This document shows, piece after piece, positions 1-12,284 of a DNA stretch of 64,000 bases. Position 1 is the stretch's first letter. The number at the start of each line of letters is the position of its first letter. The translations under genes were made by a program, and so were the position numbers. Origin of the DNA: Burkholderia lata (GTDB taxonomy: Bacteria; Pseudomonadota; Gammaproteobacteria; Burkholderiales; Burkholderiaceae). Below the pieces are notes generated by a model that was given only the letters and a program-made list of their open reading frames with translations, was not told the origin of the DNA and ran no database searches. The stretch is from positions 310,001-374,000 of the forward strand of contig NC_007510.1 in the NCBI RefSeq assembly GCF_000012945.1, read 5' to 3'.

Positions 1-525
<525 letters not shown>

Positions 526-546
526 TCGGACTACGGAGAGAAAGCA

Positions 547-3500
547 ATGAAAGCTCTGCTCGATCTATTCAAGCAAGTCCAACAGGAAGAAGTTTTCGAC
601 GCGATCAAGATCGGTCTGGCCTCGCCGGACAAGATCCGTTCGTGGTCGTTCGGCGAAGTGAAGAAGCCGGAGACCATCAACTACCGTACGTTCAAGCCGG
701 AACGCGATGGTCTCTTCTGCGCGAAGATCTTCGGGCCGATCAAGGACTACGAGTGCCTGTGCGGCAAGTACAAGCGTCTGAAGCACCGCGGCGTGATCTG
801 CGAGAAGTGCGGCGTCGAAGTGACGCTGGCGAAGGTGCGTCGCGAACGGATGGGCCACATCGAGCTGGCCTCGCCGGTCGCTCACATCTGGTTCCTGAAG
901 TCGCTGCCGTCGCGTCTGGGCATGGTGCTCGACATGACGCTGCGCGACATCGAACGCGTGCTGTACTTCGAAGCCTATGTGGTGATCGAACCGGGCATGA
1001 CGCCGCTGAAGGCGCGGCAGATCATGACCGAAGAGGATTACTACAACAAGGTCGAGGAATACGGCGACGAATTCCGTGCCGAAATGGGCGCGGAAGGCGT
1101 GCGTGAACTGCTGCGCGCGATCAACATCGACGAGCAGGTCGAGACGCTGCGCACCGAGCTGAAGAACACCGGCTCGGAAGCGAAGATCAAGAAGTACGCG
1201 AAGCGCCTGAAGGTCCTCGAGGCATTCCAGCGCTCGGGCATCAAGCCCGAGTGGATGATCCTCGAAGTGCTGCCGGTGCTGCCGCCGGAACTGCGTCCGC
1301 TCGTGCCGCTGGACGGTGGCCGTTTCGCGACGTCGGACCTGAACGACCTGTATCGCCGCGTGATCAACCGTAACAACCGGTTGAAGCGTCTGCTCGAGCT
1401 GAAGGCGCCTGAAATCATCGTCCGCAACGAAAAGCGGATGCTGCAGGAAGCCGTCGACTCGCTGCTCGACAACGGTCGTCGCGGCAAGGCGATGACGGGT
1501 GCGAACAAGCGTCCGCTGAAGTCGCTCGCCGACATGATCAAGGGTAAGGGCGGTCGTTTCCGTCAGAACCTGCTGGGCAAGCGCGTCGACTACTCGGGCC
1601 GTTCGGTCATCGTGGTCGGCCCGACGCTGAAGCTGCACCAGTGCGGTCTGCCGAAGCTGATGGCGCTCGAACTGTTCAAGCCGTTCATCTTCAACAAGCT
1701 GGAAGTGATGGGCGTTGCGACGACCATCAAGGCTGCGAAGAAGGAAGTCGAGAACCAGACGGCTGTGGTGTGGGACATCCTCGAAGAGGTGATCCGCGAG
1801 CACCCGGTGATGCTGAACCGTGCGCCGACGCTGCACCGTCTCGGTATCCAGGCATTTGAGCCGGTGCTGATCGAAGGCAAGGCAATTCAGCTGCACCCGC
1901 TCGTCTGCGCGGCGTTCAACGCCGACTTCGACGGTGACCAGATGGCCGTTCACGTGCCGCTGTCGCTCGAAGCGCAGATGGAAGCGCGTACGCTGATGCT
2001 GGCGTCGAACAACGTCCTGTTCCCGGCCAACGGCGATCCGTCGATCGTGCCGTCGCAGGATATCGTGCTGGGTCTGTACTACGCGACCCGCGAAGCGGTC
2101 AACGGCAAGGGCGAAGGCCTGTCGTTCACGGGCGTGTCGGAAGTGATCCGCGCGTACGAGAACAAGGAAGTCGAGCTCGCATCGCGCGTCAACGTGCGGA
2201 TCACCGAAATGGTCCACAACGAAGACACGTCGGAAGGCGCACCGCCGTTCGTGCCGAAGATCTCGCTGTACGCGACGACCGTCGGTCGCGCGATCCTGTC
2301 GGAGATCCTGCCGCACGGCCTGCCGTTCTCGGTGCTGAACAAGCCGCTGAAGAAGAAGGAAATCTCGCGCCTGATCAACACGGCGTTCCGCAAGTGCGGT
2401 CTGCGCGCGACGGTGGTGTTTGCCGACCAGCTGATGCAGTCGGGTTTCCGTCTCGCGACGCGTGCCGGCATCTCGATCTGCGTGGACGACATGCTCGTGC
2501 CGCCGCAGAAGGAAACGATCGTCGGCGACGCCGCGAAGAAGGTGAAGGAGTACGACCGTCAGTACATGTCGGGTCTCGTCACCGCGCAGGAACGCTACAA
2601 CAACGTGGTCGACATCTGGTCGGCAACGTCGGAAGCGGTCGGCAAGGCGATGATGGAGCAGCTGTCGACGGAGCCGGTGACGGACCGCGACGGCAAGGAA
2701 ACGCGCCAGGAATCGTTCAACTCGATCTACATGATGGCCGACTCGGGCGCCCGGGGTTCGGCGGTTCAGATTCGTCAGCTGGCCGGTATGCGAGGCCTGA
2801 TGGCGAAGCCGGACGGCTCGATTATCGAGACGCCGATTACCGCGAACTTCCGCGAAGGTCTGAACGTGTTGCAGTACTTCATCTCGACCCACGGTGCACG
2901 TAAGGGTCTGGCTGATACGGCACTGAAGACCGCGAACTCGGGTTACCTGACGCGTCGTCTCGTCGACGTCACGCAGGATCTGGTCGTGGTGGAAGACGAT
3001 TGCGGCACGTCGAACGGCGTGGCGATGAAGGCACTCGTCGAAGGCGGTGAAGTCGTCGAAGCGCTGCGTGACCGTATCCTCGGCCGCGTTGCGGTTGCGG
3101 ACGTCGTGAACCCGGAAACGCAGGAAACGGTGTACGAATCGGGCACGCTGCTCGACGAAACGGCGGTCGAGGAAATCGAACGCCTCGGCATCGACGAAGT
3201 GCGCGTTCGCACGCCGCTGACCTGCGAAACGCGTTACGGCCTGTGCGCAGCCTGCTACGGCCGTGACCTCGGCCGCGGCTCGCTCGTGAACGTCGGCGAA
3301 GCAGTCGGCGTGATCGCGGCACAGTCGATCGGTGAACCGGGCACGCAGCTGACGATGCGTACGTTCCACATCGGTGGTGCGGCATCGCGTGCGGCAGTGG
3401 CTTCGTCGGTCGAAGCGAAGAGCAACGGTATCGTCCGCTTCACGGCGACGATGCGCTACGTTACGAACGCGAAGGGCGAGCAGATCGTCATTTCCCGTTC

Positions 3501-4791
3501 GGGCGAAGCGATGATCACCGACGACTTCGGTCGCGAGCGCGAGCGTCACAAAGTGCCGTACGGCGCGACGCTGCTGCAGCTCGACGGCGTGACGATCAAG
3601 GCAGGCACGCAGCTCGCCACGTGGGATCCGCTGACGCGTCCGATCATCACCGAGTACGGTGGTACGGTGAAGTTCGAGAACGTCGAGGAAGGCGTGACCG
3701 TCGCGAAGCAGATCGACGACGTGACCGGCCTGTCGACGCTGGTCGTGATCGACGTGAAGCGTCGTGGCTCGCAAGCTTCGAAGAGCGTGCGTCCGCAGGT
3801 CAAGCTGCTCGACGCGAACGGCGACGAAGTGAAGATTCCGGGCACGGAGCACGCAGTGCAGATCGGCTTCCAGGTCGGCGCACTGATCACCGTGAAGGAT
3901 GGCCAGCAGGTGCAGGTCGGTGAAGTGCTTGCACGTATCCCGACGGAAGCGCAGAAGACGCGTGACATTACCGGCGGTCTGCCGCGGGTGGCGGAACTGT
4001 TCGAAGCGCGTTCGCCGAAGGATGCCGGCATTCTCGCGGAAGTCACCGGTACGACGTCGTTCGGTAAGGATACGAAGGGCAAGCAGCGTCTCGTCATCAC
4101 GGACCTCGAGGGCAACCAGCACGAGTTCCTGATCGCGAAGGAAAAGCAGGTTCTGGTTCACGATGCTCAGGTCGTCAACAAGGGCGAAATGATCGTGGAC
4201 GGTCCGGCCGATCCGCACGACATCCTGCGTCTGCAGGGTATCGAGGCGCTGTCGCGCTACATCGTCGACGAAGTGCAGGACGTGTATCGTCTGCAGGGCG
4301 TGAAGATCAACGACAAGCACATCGAGGTGATCGTTCGCCAGATGCTGCGTCGTGTGCAGATCACCGACAACGGTGATACGCGCTTCATCCCGGGCGAACA
4401 GGTCGAGCGTTCCGACATGCTGGACGAGAACGATCGCATGATCGCCGAGGACAAGCGTCCGGCTTCGTACGACAACGTGCTGCTCGGTATCACGAAGGCA
4501 TCGCTGTCGACCGACTCGTTCATCTCCGCGGCATCGTTCCAGGAAACGACCCGCGTGCTGACCGAAGCGGCGATCATGGGCAAGCGCGACGATCTGCGTG
4601 GCCTGAAGGAAAACGTGATCGTCGGCCGTCTGATTCCGGCCGGTACGGGTCTCGCGTTCCACAAGGCACGCAAGGCGAAGGAATCGTCGGATCGCGAGCG
4701 TTTCGACCAGATCGCAGCGGAAGAGGCATTCGACTTCGGCACGCCGAGCGCGCCGGCAGAAGAGCCGCAGCAACACCCGGCAGCCGAGTAA
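547..4791 (+). CDS. rpoC: RNA polymerase beta' subunit
   Basis: Beta' is the catalytic largest subunit of RNA polymerase. At 1414 residues it has the usual proteobacterial length. The N-terminal zinc ribbon is visible near residues 70-90 (CLCGKYK then CEKCG). The Mg-binding active-site motif [12 protein letters not shown] lies near residues 458-469, and the second zinc site shows [17 protein letters not shown] around residues 893-910. The trigger loop/bridge helix region ([16 protein letters not shown]) is intact. It is co-transcribed with rpoB, and a strong terminator follows at 4836. The start is the ATG preceded by GGAGAG. Confidence 0.99.
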   Translation: MKALLDLFKQVQQEEVFDAIKIGLASPDKIRSWSFGEVKKPETINYRTFKPERDGLFCAKIFGPIKDYECLCGKYKRLKHRGVICEKCGVEVTLAKVRRERMGHIELASPVAHIWFLKSLPSRLGMVLDMTLRDIERVLYFEAYVVIEPGMTPLKARQIMTEEDYYNKVEEYGDEFRAEMGAEGVRELLRAINIDEQVETLRTELKNTGSEAKIKKYAKRLKVLEAFQRSGIKPEWMILEVLPVLPPELRPLVPLDGGRFATSDLNDLYRRVINRNNRLKRLLELKAPEIIVRNEKRMLQEAVDSLLDNGRRGKAMTGANKRPLKSLADMIKGKGGRFRQNLLGKRVDYSGRSVIVVGPTLKLHQCGLPKLMALELFKPFIFNKLEVMGVATTIKAAKKEVENQTAVVWDILEEVIREHPVMLNRAPTLHRLGIQAFEPVLIEGKAIQLHPLVCAAFNADFDGDQMAVHVPLSLEAQMEARTLMLASNNVLFPANGDPSIVPSQDIVLGLYYATREAVNGKGEGLSFTGVSEVIRAYENKEVELASRVNVRITEMVHNEDTSEGAPPFVPKISLYATTVGRAILSEILPHGLPFSVLNKPLKKKEISRLINTAFRKCGLRATVVFADQLMQSGFRLATRAGISICVDDMLVPPQKETIVGDAAKKVKEYDRQYMSGLVTAQERYNNVVDIWSATSEAVGKAMMEQLSTEPVTDRDGKETRQESFNSIYMMADSGARGSAVQIRQLAGMRGLMAKPDGSIIETPITANFREGLNVLQYFISTHGARKGLADTALKTANSGYLTRRLVDVTQDLVVVEDDCGTSNGVAMKALVEGGEVVEALRDRILGRVAVADVVNPETQETVYESGTLLDETAVEEIERLGIDEVRVRTPLTCETRYGLCAACYGRDLGRGSLVNVGEAVGVIAAQSIGEPGTQLTMRTFHIGGAASRAAVASSVEAKSNGIVRFTATMRYVTNAKGEQIVISRSGEAMITDDFGRERERHKVPYGATLLQLDGVTIKAGTQLATWDPLTRPIITEYGGTVKFENVEEGVTVAKQIDDVTGLSTLVVIDVKRRGSQASKSVRPQVKLLDANGDEVKIPGTEHAVQIGFQVGALITVKDGQQVQVGEVLARIPTEAQKTRDITGGLPRVAELFEARSPKDAGILAEVTGTTSFGKDTKGKQRLVITDLEGNQHEFLIAKEKQVLVHDAQVVNKGEMIVDGPADPHDILRLQGIEALSRYIVDEVQDVYRLQGVKINDKHIEVIVRQMLRRVQITDNGDTRFIPGEQVERSDMLDENDRMIAEDKRPASYDNVLLGITKASLSTDSFISAASFQETTRVLTEAAIMGKRDDLRGLKENVIVGRLIPAGTGLAFHKARKAKESSDRERFDQIAAEEAFDFGTPSAPAEEPQQHPAAE

Positions 4792-4835
4792 GCGCGGGCG
4801 GCGCGAGCCGCCTTGCCTTACCTCGCTGTCACCGA

Positions 4836-4868
4836 AACCGCCCGGTTCTGCCGGGCGGTTTTTTTTCA
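4836..4868 (+). terminator. rpoBC operon terminator
   Basis: A perfect 8-bp GC stem (CCGCCCGG / CCGGGCGG, 4838-4845 and 4851-4858) with a 5-base loop is followed by a run of eight T. It lies 45 bases after the rpoC stop codon. This is a textbook intrinsic terminator. Confidence 0.93.
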
Positions 4869-4879
4869 TCTGTCGTTCA

Positions 4880-4949
4880 CGCGCATGACGAGCCTGCCGC
4901 AGCCATCGCAATCACTTGCCGCGCGGACGCCGCAGGCTCGTCATGCGCG
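4880..4949. repeat. 18-bp perfect inverted repeat between rpoC and recQ
   Basis: The arms at 4880-4897 and 4932-4949 are perfect reverse complements (left arm begins CGCGCATGACGAGCC) separated by 34 bases. No T tract follows either arm, and the element lies just after the rpoC terminator, so it is not a simple terminator. It could be a palindromic repeat unit or an RNA stem in the recQ leader. Function unknown. Confidence 0.7.
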
Positions 4950-5052
4950 CGAACGAACCTGGCCGATCGGCCAAATCCGCACGATTCGCCACGCGTCGCG
5001 CGAGCGGGTTGTTAAAATTGCGGTCACCGTTTAGCCGTCCCAGTCCTCATTC

Positions 5053-6900
5053 ATGTCCCGCGCCCTCGAAATCCTCGACGAAGTATTTGGTTATCCCGCA
5101 TTTCGCGGCCAGCAGGGCGAGATCGTCGAGCACGTCGCCGGCGGCGGCGATTGCCTCGTGCTGATGCCGACCGGCGGCGGCAAGTCGTTGTGCTACCAGA
5201 TTCCGGCGCTGCTGCGCCGCGAGGCCGGGCAGGGCGCCGGCATCGTCGTGTCGCCGTTGATCGCGCTGATGCAGGACCAGGTCGCCGCACTGAGGGAAGT
5301 GGGCGTGCGCGCCGCGTACCTGAATTCGACGCTGTCGGGTGCCGAGGCCGCGGCGACCGAGCGCGCGCTGCGCGAAGGTGAAATCGATCTGCTCTACGTC
5401 GCGCCGGAACGCCTGATGACGGGGCGCTTCCTCGACCTGATCGAGCGCGCGAAGATCGGGCTGTTCGCGATCGACGAAGCGCACTGCGTGTCGCAATGGG
5501 GGCACGATTTCCGTCCGGAATACATCCAGCTGTCGGTGCTGCACGAGCGATTCCCGTCGGTGCCGCGCATCGCACTGACCGCCACGGCCGATGCGATCAC
5601 GCGCGACGAGATCATCCATCGCCTCGCGCTCGACGACGCGCGCGTGTTCGTGTCGAGCTTCGACCGCCCGAACATCCGCTACCGGATCGTCGAAAAGGAC
5701 AACGCGCGGTCGCAGCTGCTCGATTTCATCCGCGCCGAACACACGAATGCCGACGGCACGACGGATGCGGGCGTCGTCTATTGCCTGTCGCGCCGCAAGG
5801 TCGAGGAAACGGCCGAATGGCTGAAGGCGCAGGGCGTGCGCGCGCTGCCGTATCACGCGGGGATGGAGTTCGAGGTGCGGCAAAAGCACCAGGAAATGTT
5901 CCAGCGCGAGGAGGGCATCGTGATGTGCGCGACGATCGCGTTCGGCATGGGCATCGACAAGCCGGACGTGCGCTTCGTCGCGCACCTGGATCTGCCGAAG
6001 AGCGTCGAAGGCTACTACCAGGAAACGGGCCGCGCCGGCCGCGACGGGATGCCCGCGAATGCGTGGATGGCGTACGGTCTGGGCGACGTCGTCCAGCAGC
6101 GCAAGATGATCGATGAGTCCGATGCGGACGACGCGCACAAGCGCGTCCAGACGTCGAAGCTCGACGCGCTGCTCGGGCTGTGCGAGACGATCTCGTGCCG
6201 TCGCGTGCGGCTGTTGAACTACTTCGGCGAGGAGAGCAAGCCGTGCGGCAACTGCGACACCTGCATCGAGCCGCCGGCTTCGTGGGACGCCACGCGTGAA
6301 GCGCAGATGGCGCTGTCCTGCGTGTTCCGCGCGCAGCGCGCGAGCGGTTTCAATTTCGGCTCGAGCCACCTGATCGAGATCCTGCGCGGCGGGCGCACCG
6401 AGAAGGTGTTGCAGCGCGGCCACGACCAGCTCACGACGTTCGGGATCGGCGCGTCGCTGTCGGAACCCGAGTGGCGCGCGATTTTCCGTCAGCTCGTCGC
6501 GTACGGCTTCCTGGCCGTCGATCACGGCGGCTTCGGCGCGCTCGTGCTGACCGAGGCCGCGAAGCCCGTGCTGAAGAACGAGGAGAAGGTCACGCTGCGC
6601 CGCTACGTGAAGCCGCAGCGCACGCGCCAGTCGTCGAGCCGCAGCGGTACGCGCGTCGATCCGACGGCCGGCATGGGCACGCGTGAGCGCGCACGGTGGG
6701 ATGCGCTGCGCGCCTGGCGTGCGGAAACGGCGAAGACGGACGGCGTGCCGGCCTACGTGATCTTCCACGATGCGACGCTCGCCGAGATCGCGCGCAACGC
6801 GCCGGAGTCGATCGACGACCTGCGCCATATCCCCGGCATGGGCGTGCGCAAGCTGGAGCGCTTCGGCGACGAGATCATCGACGTCGTCGAATCGGCCTGA
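5053..6900 (+). CDS. recQ: ATP-dependent DNA helicase RecQ
   Basis: RecQ is a superfamily 2 3'-5' DNA helicase of the RecF recombination and replication-fork repair pathway. The 615 residues match the usual length. Visible motifs are Walker [12 protein letters not shown] (about residues 40-50), motif [19 protein letters not shown] including the RecQ-specific aromatic loop, motif [12 protein letters not shown], and zinc-binding cysteines ([15 protein letters not shown], then CGNCDTC). A C-terminal HRDC domain follows (about residues 530-610, ending [13 protein letters not shown]). It sits alone between the rpoBC terminator and the str promoter. Confidence 0.97.
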   Translation: MSRALEILDEVFGYPAFRGQQGEIVEHVAGGGDCLVLMPTGGGKSLCYQIPALLRREAGQGAGIVVSPLIALMQDQVAALREVGVRAAYLNSTLSGAEAAATERALREGEIDLLYVAPERLMTGRFLDLIERAKIGLFAIDEAHCVSQWGHDFRPEYIQLSVLHERFPSVPRIALTATADAITRDEIIHRLALDDARVFVSSFDRPNIRYRIVEKDNARSQLLDFIRAEHTNADGTTDAGVVYCLSRRKVEETAEWLKAQGVRALPYHAGMEFEVRQKHQEMFQREEGIVMCATIAFGMGIDKPDVRFVAHLDLPKSVEGYYQETGRAGRDGMPANAWMAYGLGDVVQQRKMIDESDADDAHKRVQTSKLDALLGLCETISCRRVRLLNYFGEESKPCGNCDTCIEPPASWDATREAQMALSCVFRAQRASGFNFGSSHLIEILRGGRTEKVLQRGHDQLTTFGIGASLSEPEWRAIFRQLVAYGFLAVDHGGFGALVLTEAAKPVLKNEEKVTLRRYVKPQRTRQSSSRSGTRVDPTAGMGTRERARWDALRAWRAETAKTDGVPAYVIFHDATLAEIARNAPESIDDLRHIPGMGVRKLERFGDEIIDVVESA

Positions 6901-6959
6901 CACAGGCGTTCCGACCCTTCCGGTAAACCACACGTTCGGCTGGCGAATCACGCAAGCCG

Positions 6960-6989
6960 TTGACTTAGTTGGTATTTCCGGAATATGAT
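6960..6989 (+). promoter_or_regulatory. sigma-70 promoter of the str operon
   Basis: A -35 TTGACT (6960-6965) and a -10 TATGAT (6984-6989) with an 18-base spacer lie about 140 bases upstream of rpsL. Both hexamers are close to consensus, unusual for this GC-rich genome and expected for a ribosomal protein operon. The transcript would carry an untranslated leader of roughly 130 bases. Confidence 0.8.
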
Positions 6990-7127
6990 GCTGGGTTCCG
7001 GTATTCGGTGGGCCGAGTCGCGTTCCAAGGTTCGCACCCGTTTCGCCGGTTCGGAAGTCAACTGTGCGCCGATTCTCGCTTTGCCCGAAATCGATGCGCA
7101 GATTTTGTTCAATTTCAGGAATAAACA

Positions 7128-7508
7128 ATGCCAACCATCAACCAACTGGTTCGCAAAGGCCGTCAGTCGGAAACGACGAAGAGCAAGAGCCCGGCCCTGC
7201 AGGACTGCCCCCAGCGTCGCGGCGTGTGCACCCGTGTGTACACGACGACGCCGAAGAAGCCGAACTCGGCACTCCGTAAGGTCGCCAAGGTTCGTCTGAC
7301 GAACGGCTTCGAAGTGATTTCGTACATCGGCGGTGAAGGCCACAACCTGCAGGAACACTCGGTTGTGCTGATCCGCGGCGGCCGTGTGAAGGACTTGCCG
7401 GGTGTGCGTTACCACATGGTTCGCGGCTCGCTGGATACCCAGGGCGTCAAGGACCGTAAGCAAGCGCGCTCGAAGTACGGCGCGAAGCGTGCAAAGGCTG
7501 CCAAGTAA
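7128..7508 (+). CDS. rpsL: 30S ribosomal protein S12
   Basis: S12 lines the decoding centre of the 30S subunit. The 126-residue protein starts [12 protein letters not shown] and contains the universally conserved [19 protein letters not shown] loop; its lysine (PKKPN) is the classic streptomycin-resistance position and is the wild-type Lys here. The second resistance loop (PGVRYH) is also unaltered. It is the first gene of the str operon, preceded by a sigma-70 promoter and a weak AGGAATAA-type ribosome binding site. Confidence 0.99.
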
Positions 7509-7638
7509 GCAGTTTTTGATCAGGGATCGCCGCAGGGCGGTCAAGGCGGGAGTGCCGGATTGCCGGTGCTGTCGAGTAAGTGGTCACCCGGCCAAGCTGG
7601 TTAGTCGTGAAGATGTGATCGGGTTTGTTGGTGGCCGC

Positions 7639-7656
7639 GGAGCTGGAACCAGCTCC
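7639..7656 (+). promoter_or_regulatory. Inverted repeat in the rpsL-rpsG spacer
   Basis: GGAGCTGG and CCAGCTCC flank a two-base loop, 24 bases before rpsG in an unusually long (172-base) spacer. In E. coli the S7 protein binds its own mRNA in this spacer. A similar role here is inference from position only. Confidence 0.35.
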
Positions 7657-7680
7657 AACTGAACAAGTAAAGGAAGAATC

Positions 7681-8151
7681 ATGCCGCGTCGTCGCGAAGT
7701 CCCCAAGCGGGAAGTGTTGCCGGATCCGAAGTTCGGTAACGTTGATGTAGCCAAGTTCATGAACATGCTGATGCTGTCCGGCAAGAAGTCGGTCGCAGAG
7801 CGCATCGTTTATGGCGCATTCGAACAAATCCAGACCAAGGGTGGCAAGGACCCGCTGGAAGTGTTCACGGTTGCGCTCAACAACGTCAAGCCGGTGGTCG
7901 AAGTGAAGAGCCGTCGCGTTGGTGGTGCCAACTATCAAGTTCCGGTCGAAGTGCGCCCGTCGCGTCGTATGGCATTGGCGATGCGCTGGCTGCGTGAGGC
8001 TGCGAAGAAGCGTAGCGAGAAGTCGATGGCCCTGCGCCTGGCAGGTGAACTCTCCGAAGCGGCCGAAGGCCGTGGCGGCGCGATGAAGAAGCGCGACGAA
8101 GTTCACCGCATGGCAGAAGCCAACCGCGCGTTCTCGCATTTCCGTTTCTAA
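7681..8151 (+). CDS. rpsG: 30S ribosomal protein S7
   Basis: S7 is a primary 16S rRNA-binding protein that nucleates the 30S head. The 156-residue sequence begins [20 protein letters not shown] and carries the conserved [13 protein letters not shown] and RWL motifs. It is the second gene of the str operon, 172 bases after rpsL, with an AGGAAGAATC ribosome binding site. The spacer contains inverted repeats that may take part in autoregulation. Confidence 0.99.
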   Translation: MPRRREVPKREVLPDPKFGNVDVAKFMNMLMLSGKKSVAERIVYGAFEQIQTKGGKDPLEVFTVALNNVKPVVEVKSRRVGGANYQVPVEVRPSRRMALAMRWLREAAKKRSEKSMALRLAGELSEAAEGRGGAMKKRDEVHRMAEANRAFSHFRF

Positions 8152-8274
8152 GCGCCTGGCTGGGCTTTTAGCGGAAATAAATTCCGGGCGGGTGCGCTTT
8201 TCAGGCGCCTCGCCCGTTTGTGTTGAAGCATGATGCAGCAGCGCTGCATCGTGTCATCCCAGTAGAGGATCAAA

Positions 8275-10377
8275 GTGGCTCGCAAGACTCCTATCGAGCG
8301 CTACCGCAATATCGGTATTAGCGCTCACATCGACGCCGGCAAAACGACGACGACCGAGCGCATTCTGTTTTACACCGGTGTGAACCACAAGATCGGTGAA
8401 GTCCACGACGGCGCAGCCACGATGGACTGGATGGAGCAGGAGCAGGAGCGTGGCATCACGATCACGTCCGCTGCTACCACCGCCTTCTGGAAGGGCATGG
8501 GCGGCAACTATCCGGAACACCGCATCAACATCATCGACACCCCGGGCCACGTCGACTTCACGATTGAAGTCGAGCGCTCGATGCGCGTGCTCGACGGCGC
8601 GTGCATGGTGTACTGCGCAGTGGGCGGCGTGCAGCCGCAGTCGGAAACGGTGTGGCGCCAGGCGAACAAGTACAAGGTGCCGCGTCTCGCGTTCGTCAAC
8701 AAGATGGACCGTACCGGCGCGAACTTCTTCAAGGTCTACGACCAGCTCCGTCTGCGCCTGAAGGCGAACCCGGTTCCGGTCGTGGTGCCGATCGGTGCGG
8801 AAGAAGGCTTCAAGGGTGTCGTCGACCTGATCAAGATGAAGGCGATCATTTGGGACGAGGCATCGCAAGGTACCAAGTTCGACTACGTCGACATCCCGGC
8901 GGAACTCGTCGACACGTGCAACGAATGGCGTGAAAAGATGGTCGAAGCGGCTGCAGAGTCGAACGAAGACCTGATGAACAAGTACCTGGAAGCAGGCGAG
9001 CTGTCGGAAGCCGAGATCGTCAAGGGTCTGCGTGACCGTACGATCGCGTGCGAAATCCAGCCGATGCTGTGCGGTACCGCGTTCAAGAACAAGGGCGTGC
9101 AACGTATGCTCGACGCCGTGATCGATTTCCTGCCGTCGCCGGTCGACATCCCGCCGGTTACGGGTGAACTCGAAAATGGCGAGAAGACGGAACGCCGTGC
9201 GTCCGACGACGAGAAGTTCTCGGCACTCGCGTTCAAGATCATGACCGACCCGTTCGTCGGCCAGCTGATCTTCTTCCGCGTCTACTCGGGCGTCGTCAAT
9301 TCGGGCGACACGCTGCTCAATGCGACCAAGGACAAGAAAGAGCGTCTCGGCCGTATTCTGCAGATGCACGCGAACCAGCGCGAAGAAATCAAGGAAGTTC
9401 GCGCAGGCGACATCGCTGCTGCGGTCGGCCTGAAGGAAGCGACCACGGGCGACACGCTGTGCGATCCGGCACATCCGATCGTGCTCGAACGCATGATTTT
9501 CCCGGAGCCGGTGATTTCGCAGGCCGTCGAGCCGAAGACGAAGGCTGACCAGGAGAAGATGGGCCTGGCGCTGAACCGTCTCGCTCAGGAAGATCCGTCG
9601 TTCCGCGTGCAGACCGACGAAGAATCGGGTCAAACCATCATTTCGGGTATGGGCGAGCTCCACCTCGAAATTCTGGTCGACCGGATGAAGCGCGAATTCG
9701 GCGTGGAAGCGACCGTCGGCAAGCCGCAGGTGGCGTACCGCGAAACCATTCGCAAGTCGGCCGCGGACGTCGAAGGCAAGTTCGTCAAGCAGTCGGGTGG
9801 TCGTGGTCAGTACGGCCATGCGGTCATCACGCTCGAGCGCAGCGAACTGGGCAAGGGCTACGAGTTCGTCGACGCGATCAAGGGCGGCGTGATTCCGCGC
9901 GAATACATCCCGTCGGTTGACAAGGGTATCCAGGAAACGCTGAAGAGCGGCGTGCTGGCAGGCTTCCCGGTTGTCGACGTGAAGGTCACGCTGACGTTCG
10001 GTTCGTACCACGACGTCGACTCGAACGAAAATGCGTTCCGCATGGCCGGTTCGATGGCGTTCAAGGAAGCGATGCGTCGTGCTGATCCGGTTCTGCTCGA
10101 GCCGATGATGGCCGTGGAAGTGGAAACGCCGGAAGACTTCATGGGCAACGTGATGGGCGACCTGTCGGGTCGTCGCGGCATCATCCAGGGCATGGATGAC
10201 ATGGTCGGCGGCGGCAAGATCGTGCGCGCCGAAGTGCCGTTGTCGGAAATGTTCGGCTACTCCACGTCGCTGCGTTCGCTGACGCAGGGTCGCGCAACGT
10301 ACACGATGGAGTTCAAGCACTACGCTGAAGCTCCGAAGAACGTTGCAGAAGCGATCATCAGCGCGAAGACGAAGTAA
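8275..10377 (+). CDS. fusA: Translation elongation factor G
   Basis: EF-G is the GTPase that catalyses ribosomal translocation and, with RRF, recycling. The 700-residue length is standard. The G-domain motifs are [15 protein letters not shown] (G1, residues 17-31), DTPGHVDF (G3) and [10 protein letters not shown] (G4). The domain IV region with [10 protein letters not shown] is present. The start is GTG (GTGGCTCGC) preceded by GAGGATCAAA. A small hairpin (GATGCAG/CTGCATC, 8232-8250) lies 25 bases before the start. It is in the str operon between rpsG and tuf. Confidence 0.99.
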
Positions 10378-10416
10378 TTCGTTATCACAATCGATTATTT
10401 TTGAAAGAAGAGAATC

Positions 10417-11607
10417 ATGGCAAAAGGTAAATTCGAGCGGACCAAGCCGCACGTGAACGTTGGTACGATTGGTCACGTTGACCACGGCAAGACGACGCTG
10501 ACGGCAGCGATCACGACGGTTCTGACGAAGAAGTTCGGCGGCGAAGCGAAGGCATACGACCAGATCGACGCGGCACCGGAAGAAAAGGCGCGCGGCATCA
10601 CGATCAACACGGCGCACGTCGAGTACGAAACGGCTAACCGCCACTACGCACACGTCGACTGCCCGGGCCACGCTGACTATGTGAAGAACATGATCACGGG
10701 CGCAGCGCAGATGGACGGCGCGATCCTGGTTTGCTCGGCAGCTGACGGCCCGATGCCGCAGACGCGTGAGCACATCCTGCTGGCGCGTCAGGTTGGCGTT
10801 CCGTACATCATCGTGTTCCTGAACAAGTGCGACATGGTGGACGACGCTGAACTGCTCGAGCTGGTCGAGATGGAAGTTCGCGAACTCCTGTCGAAGTACG
10901 ACTTCCCGGGCGACGACACGCCGATCGTGAAGGGTTCGGCCAAGCTGGCGCTGGAAGGCGACACGGGCGAGCTGGGCGAAGTGGCGATCATGAGCCTGGC
11001 CGACGCGCTGGACACGTACATCCCGACGCCGGAGCGTGCAGTTGACGGCGCGTTCCTGATGCCGGTGGAAGACGTGTTCTCGATCTCGGGCCGTGGTACG
11101 GTCGTGACGGGTCGCGTTGAGCGCGGCATCGTGAAGGTCGGCGAAGAAATCGAAATCGTCGGTATCAAGCCGACGGTGAAGACGACCTGCACGGGCGTTG
11201 AAATGTTCCGCAAGCTGCTGGACCAAGGTCAAGCAGGCGACAACGTTGGTATCCTGCTGCGCGGCACGAAGCGTGAAGACGTGGAGCGTGGCCAGGTTCT
11301 GGCGAAGCCGGGTTCGATCACGCCGCACACGCACTTCACGGCTGAAGTGTACGTGCTGAGCAAGGACGAAGGCGGCCGCCACACGCCGTTCTTCAACAAC
11401 TACCGTCCGCAGTTCTACTTCCGTACGACGGACGTGACGGGCTCGATCGAGCTGCCGAAGGACAAGGAAATGGTGATGCCGGGCGACAACGTGTCGATCA
11501 CGGTGAAGCTGATTGCACCGATCGCGATGGAAGAAGGTCTGCGCTTCGCAATCCGCGAAGGCGGCCGTACGGTCGGCGCCGGCGTCGTCGCCAAGATCAT
11601 CGAGTAA
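10417..11607 (+). CDS. tuf: Translation elongation factor Tu
   Basis: EF-Tu delivers aminoacyl-tRNA to the ribosomal A site. The protein has 396 residues. The GTPase motifs [10 protein letters not shown] (residues 19-28), DCPGHADY and NKCDMVDD are all present, with the canonical domain II/III sequence. Betaproteobacteria usually carry a second, nearly identical tuf near secE-nusG, which would lie outside this window. It is the last gene of the str operon and is followed by a terminator. Confidence 0.99.
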   Translation: MAKGKFERTKPHVNVGTIGHVDHGKTTLTAAITTVLTKKFGGEAKAYDQIDAAPEEKARGITINTAHVEYETANRHYAHVDCPGHADYVKNMITGAAQMDGAILVCSAADGPMPQTREHILLARQVGVPYIIVFLNKCDMVDDAELLELVEMEVRELLSKYDFPGDDTPIVKGSAKLALEGDTGELGEVAIMSLADALDTYIPTPERAVDGAFLMPVEDVFSISGRGTVVTGRVERGIVKVGEEIEIVGIKPTVKTTCTGVEMFRKLLDQGQAGDNVGILLRGTKREDVERGQVLAKPGSITPHTHFTAEVYVLSKDEGGRHTPFFNNYRPQFYFRTTDVTGSIELPKDKEMVMPGDNVSITVKLIAPIAMEEGLRFAIREGGRTVGAGVVAKIIE

Positions 11608-11670
11608 TATCGACGATCCGCGGATCCCGACGGGGTCCGCGATTCCGCGGTATGCAGTCCGTACCGTCGA

Positions 11671-11713
11671 AACCGGGTGTCCAGCTTGTGCTGGCACCCG
11701 GTTTTGTTTTTCC
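11671..11713 (+). terminator. str operon terminator after tuf
   Basis: AACCGGGT and ACCCGGTT, with an inner CCAG/CTGG stem, form a stable hairpin followed by TTTTGTTTTT. It lies 64 bases after the tuf stop and separates the str and S10 transcription units. Confidence 0.88.
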
Positions 11714-11766
11714 GTCACGCTGAAGCGTGGGGTGAGAAACTCGCACCATCGCTCGAGAATTTCGTG

Positions 11767-11772
11767 TAGAAT
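11767..11772 (+). promoter_or_regulatory. Likely -10 element of the rpsJ promoter
   Basis: TAGAAT, preceded by TG, lies 54 bases after the str terminator and 122 bases before rpsJ. No good -35 hexamer is visible at the right distance. It would give an S10 leader of about 115 bases. Confidence 0.4.
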
Positions 11773-11894
11773 CGCGGGCTTAGCAGTGGAAGTACCGCAA
11801 GGAACCTGATGTCTCGCTCCCCGCAGGCGTCAAGTTTCACGTTCTTTTAGTGTCCGGCGATGCAACATCGCCTCGCTCTTTCCAAGGAATCGTC

Positions 11895-12206
11895 ATGCAG
11901 CAACAGAAAATCCGCATTCGCCTGAAGGCATTCGACTATCGTCTGATCGATCAATCGGCTGCCGAAATCGTCGATACCGCGAAGCGGACTGGCGCAATCG
12001 TCCGTGGCCCGGTGCCGCTGCCGACGCGCATTCAGCGTTTTGACATCCTGCGTTCGCCGCACGTCAACAAGACGTCGCGTGATCAGCTCGAAATCCGTAC
12101 CCACCAGCGCCTGATGGACATCGTCGATCCGACCGACAAGACGGTTGACGCGCTGATGAAGCTCGACCTGCCGGCTGGCGTCGACGTGGAAATCAAGCTG
12201 CAGTAA
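11895..12206 (+). CDS. rpsJ: 30S ribosomal protein S10
   Basis: S10 is a 30S head protein that also serves as NusE in antitermination complexes. The 103-residue protein begins [19 protein letters not shown] and carries the conserved [19 protein letters not shown] segment. The start was chosen at the ATG after CCAAGGAATCGTC; the longer upstream frame is leader. Unlike in E. coli, a 177-base gap with its own promoter separates it from rplC. Confidence 0.98.
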   Translation: MQQQKIRIRLKAFDYRLIDQSAAEIVDTAKRTGAIVRGPVPLPTRIQRFDILRSPHVNKTSRDQLEIRTHQRLMDIVDPTDKTVDALMKLDLPAGVDVEIKLQ

Positions 12207-12255
12207 GGCTTTCAGCGCCGATCGGCTTGTCGGGCGGCGCTAAGTCTTTGATTGC

Positions 12256-12284
12256 TTGCGGAAAACGCGAGGTCGGGCTATAAT
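12256..12284 (+). promoter_or_regulatory. Consensus-like promoter upstream of rplC
   Basis: A -35 TTGCGG (12256-12261) and a perfect -10 TATAAT (12279-12284) are separated by 17 bases, about 100 bases before rplC. The leader that follows can form a hairpin (CCCGAC/GTCGGG, 12351-12370) ending just upstream of the ribosome binding site, a possible control point. Confidence 0.8.

Noticed and set aside
565..4911. Minus-strand open frame of 1448 codons opposite rpoC
   Set aside because: It is the antisense shadow of rpoC caused by strong G/C third-position bias. The translation is Arg/His/Leu-rich low-complexity sequence with no domain.
5010..5020. TTAAAAT as recQ -10
   Set aside because: No -35 hexamer at 16-19 bases upstream; too weak to list as a promoter.
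8254..11718. Minus-strand open frame of 1154 codons opposite fusA and tuf
   Set aside because: Antisense shadow spanning two highly expressed genes, with no ribosome binding site and no recognisable domain.
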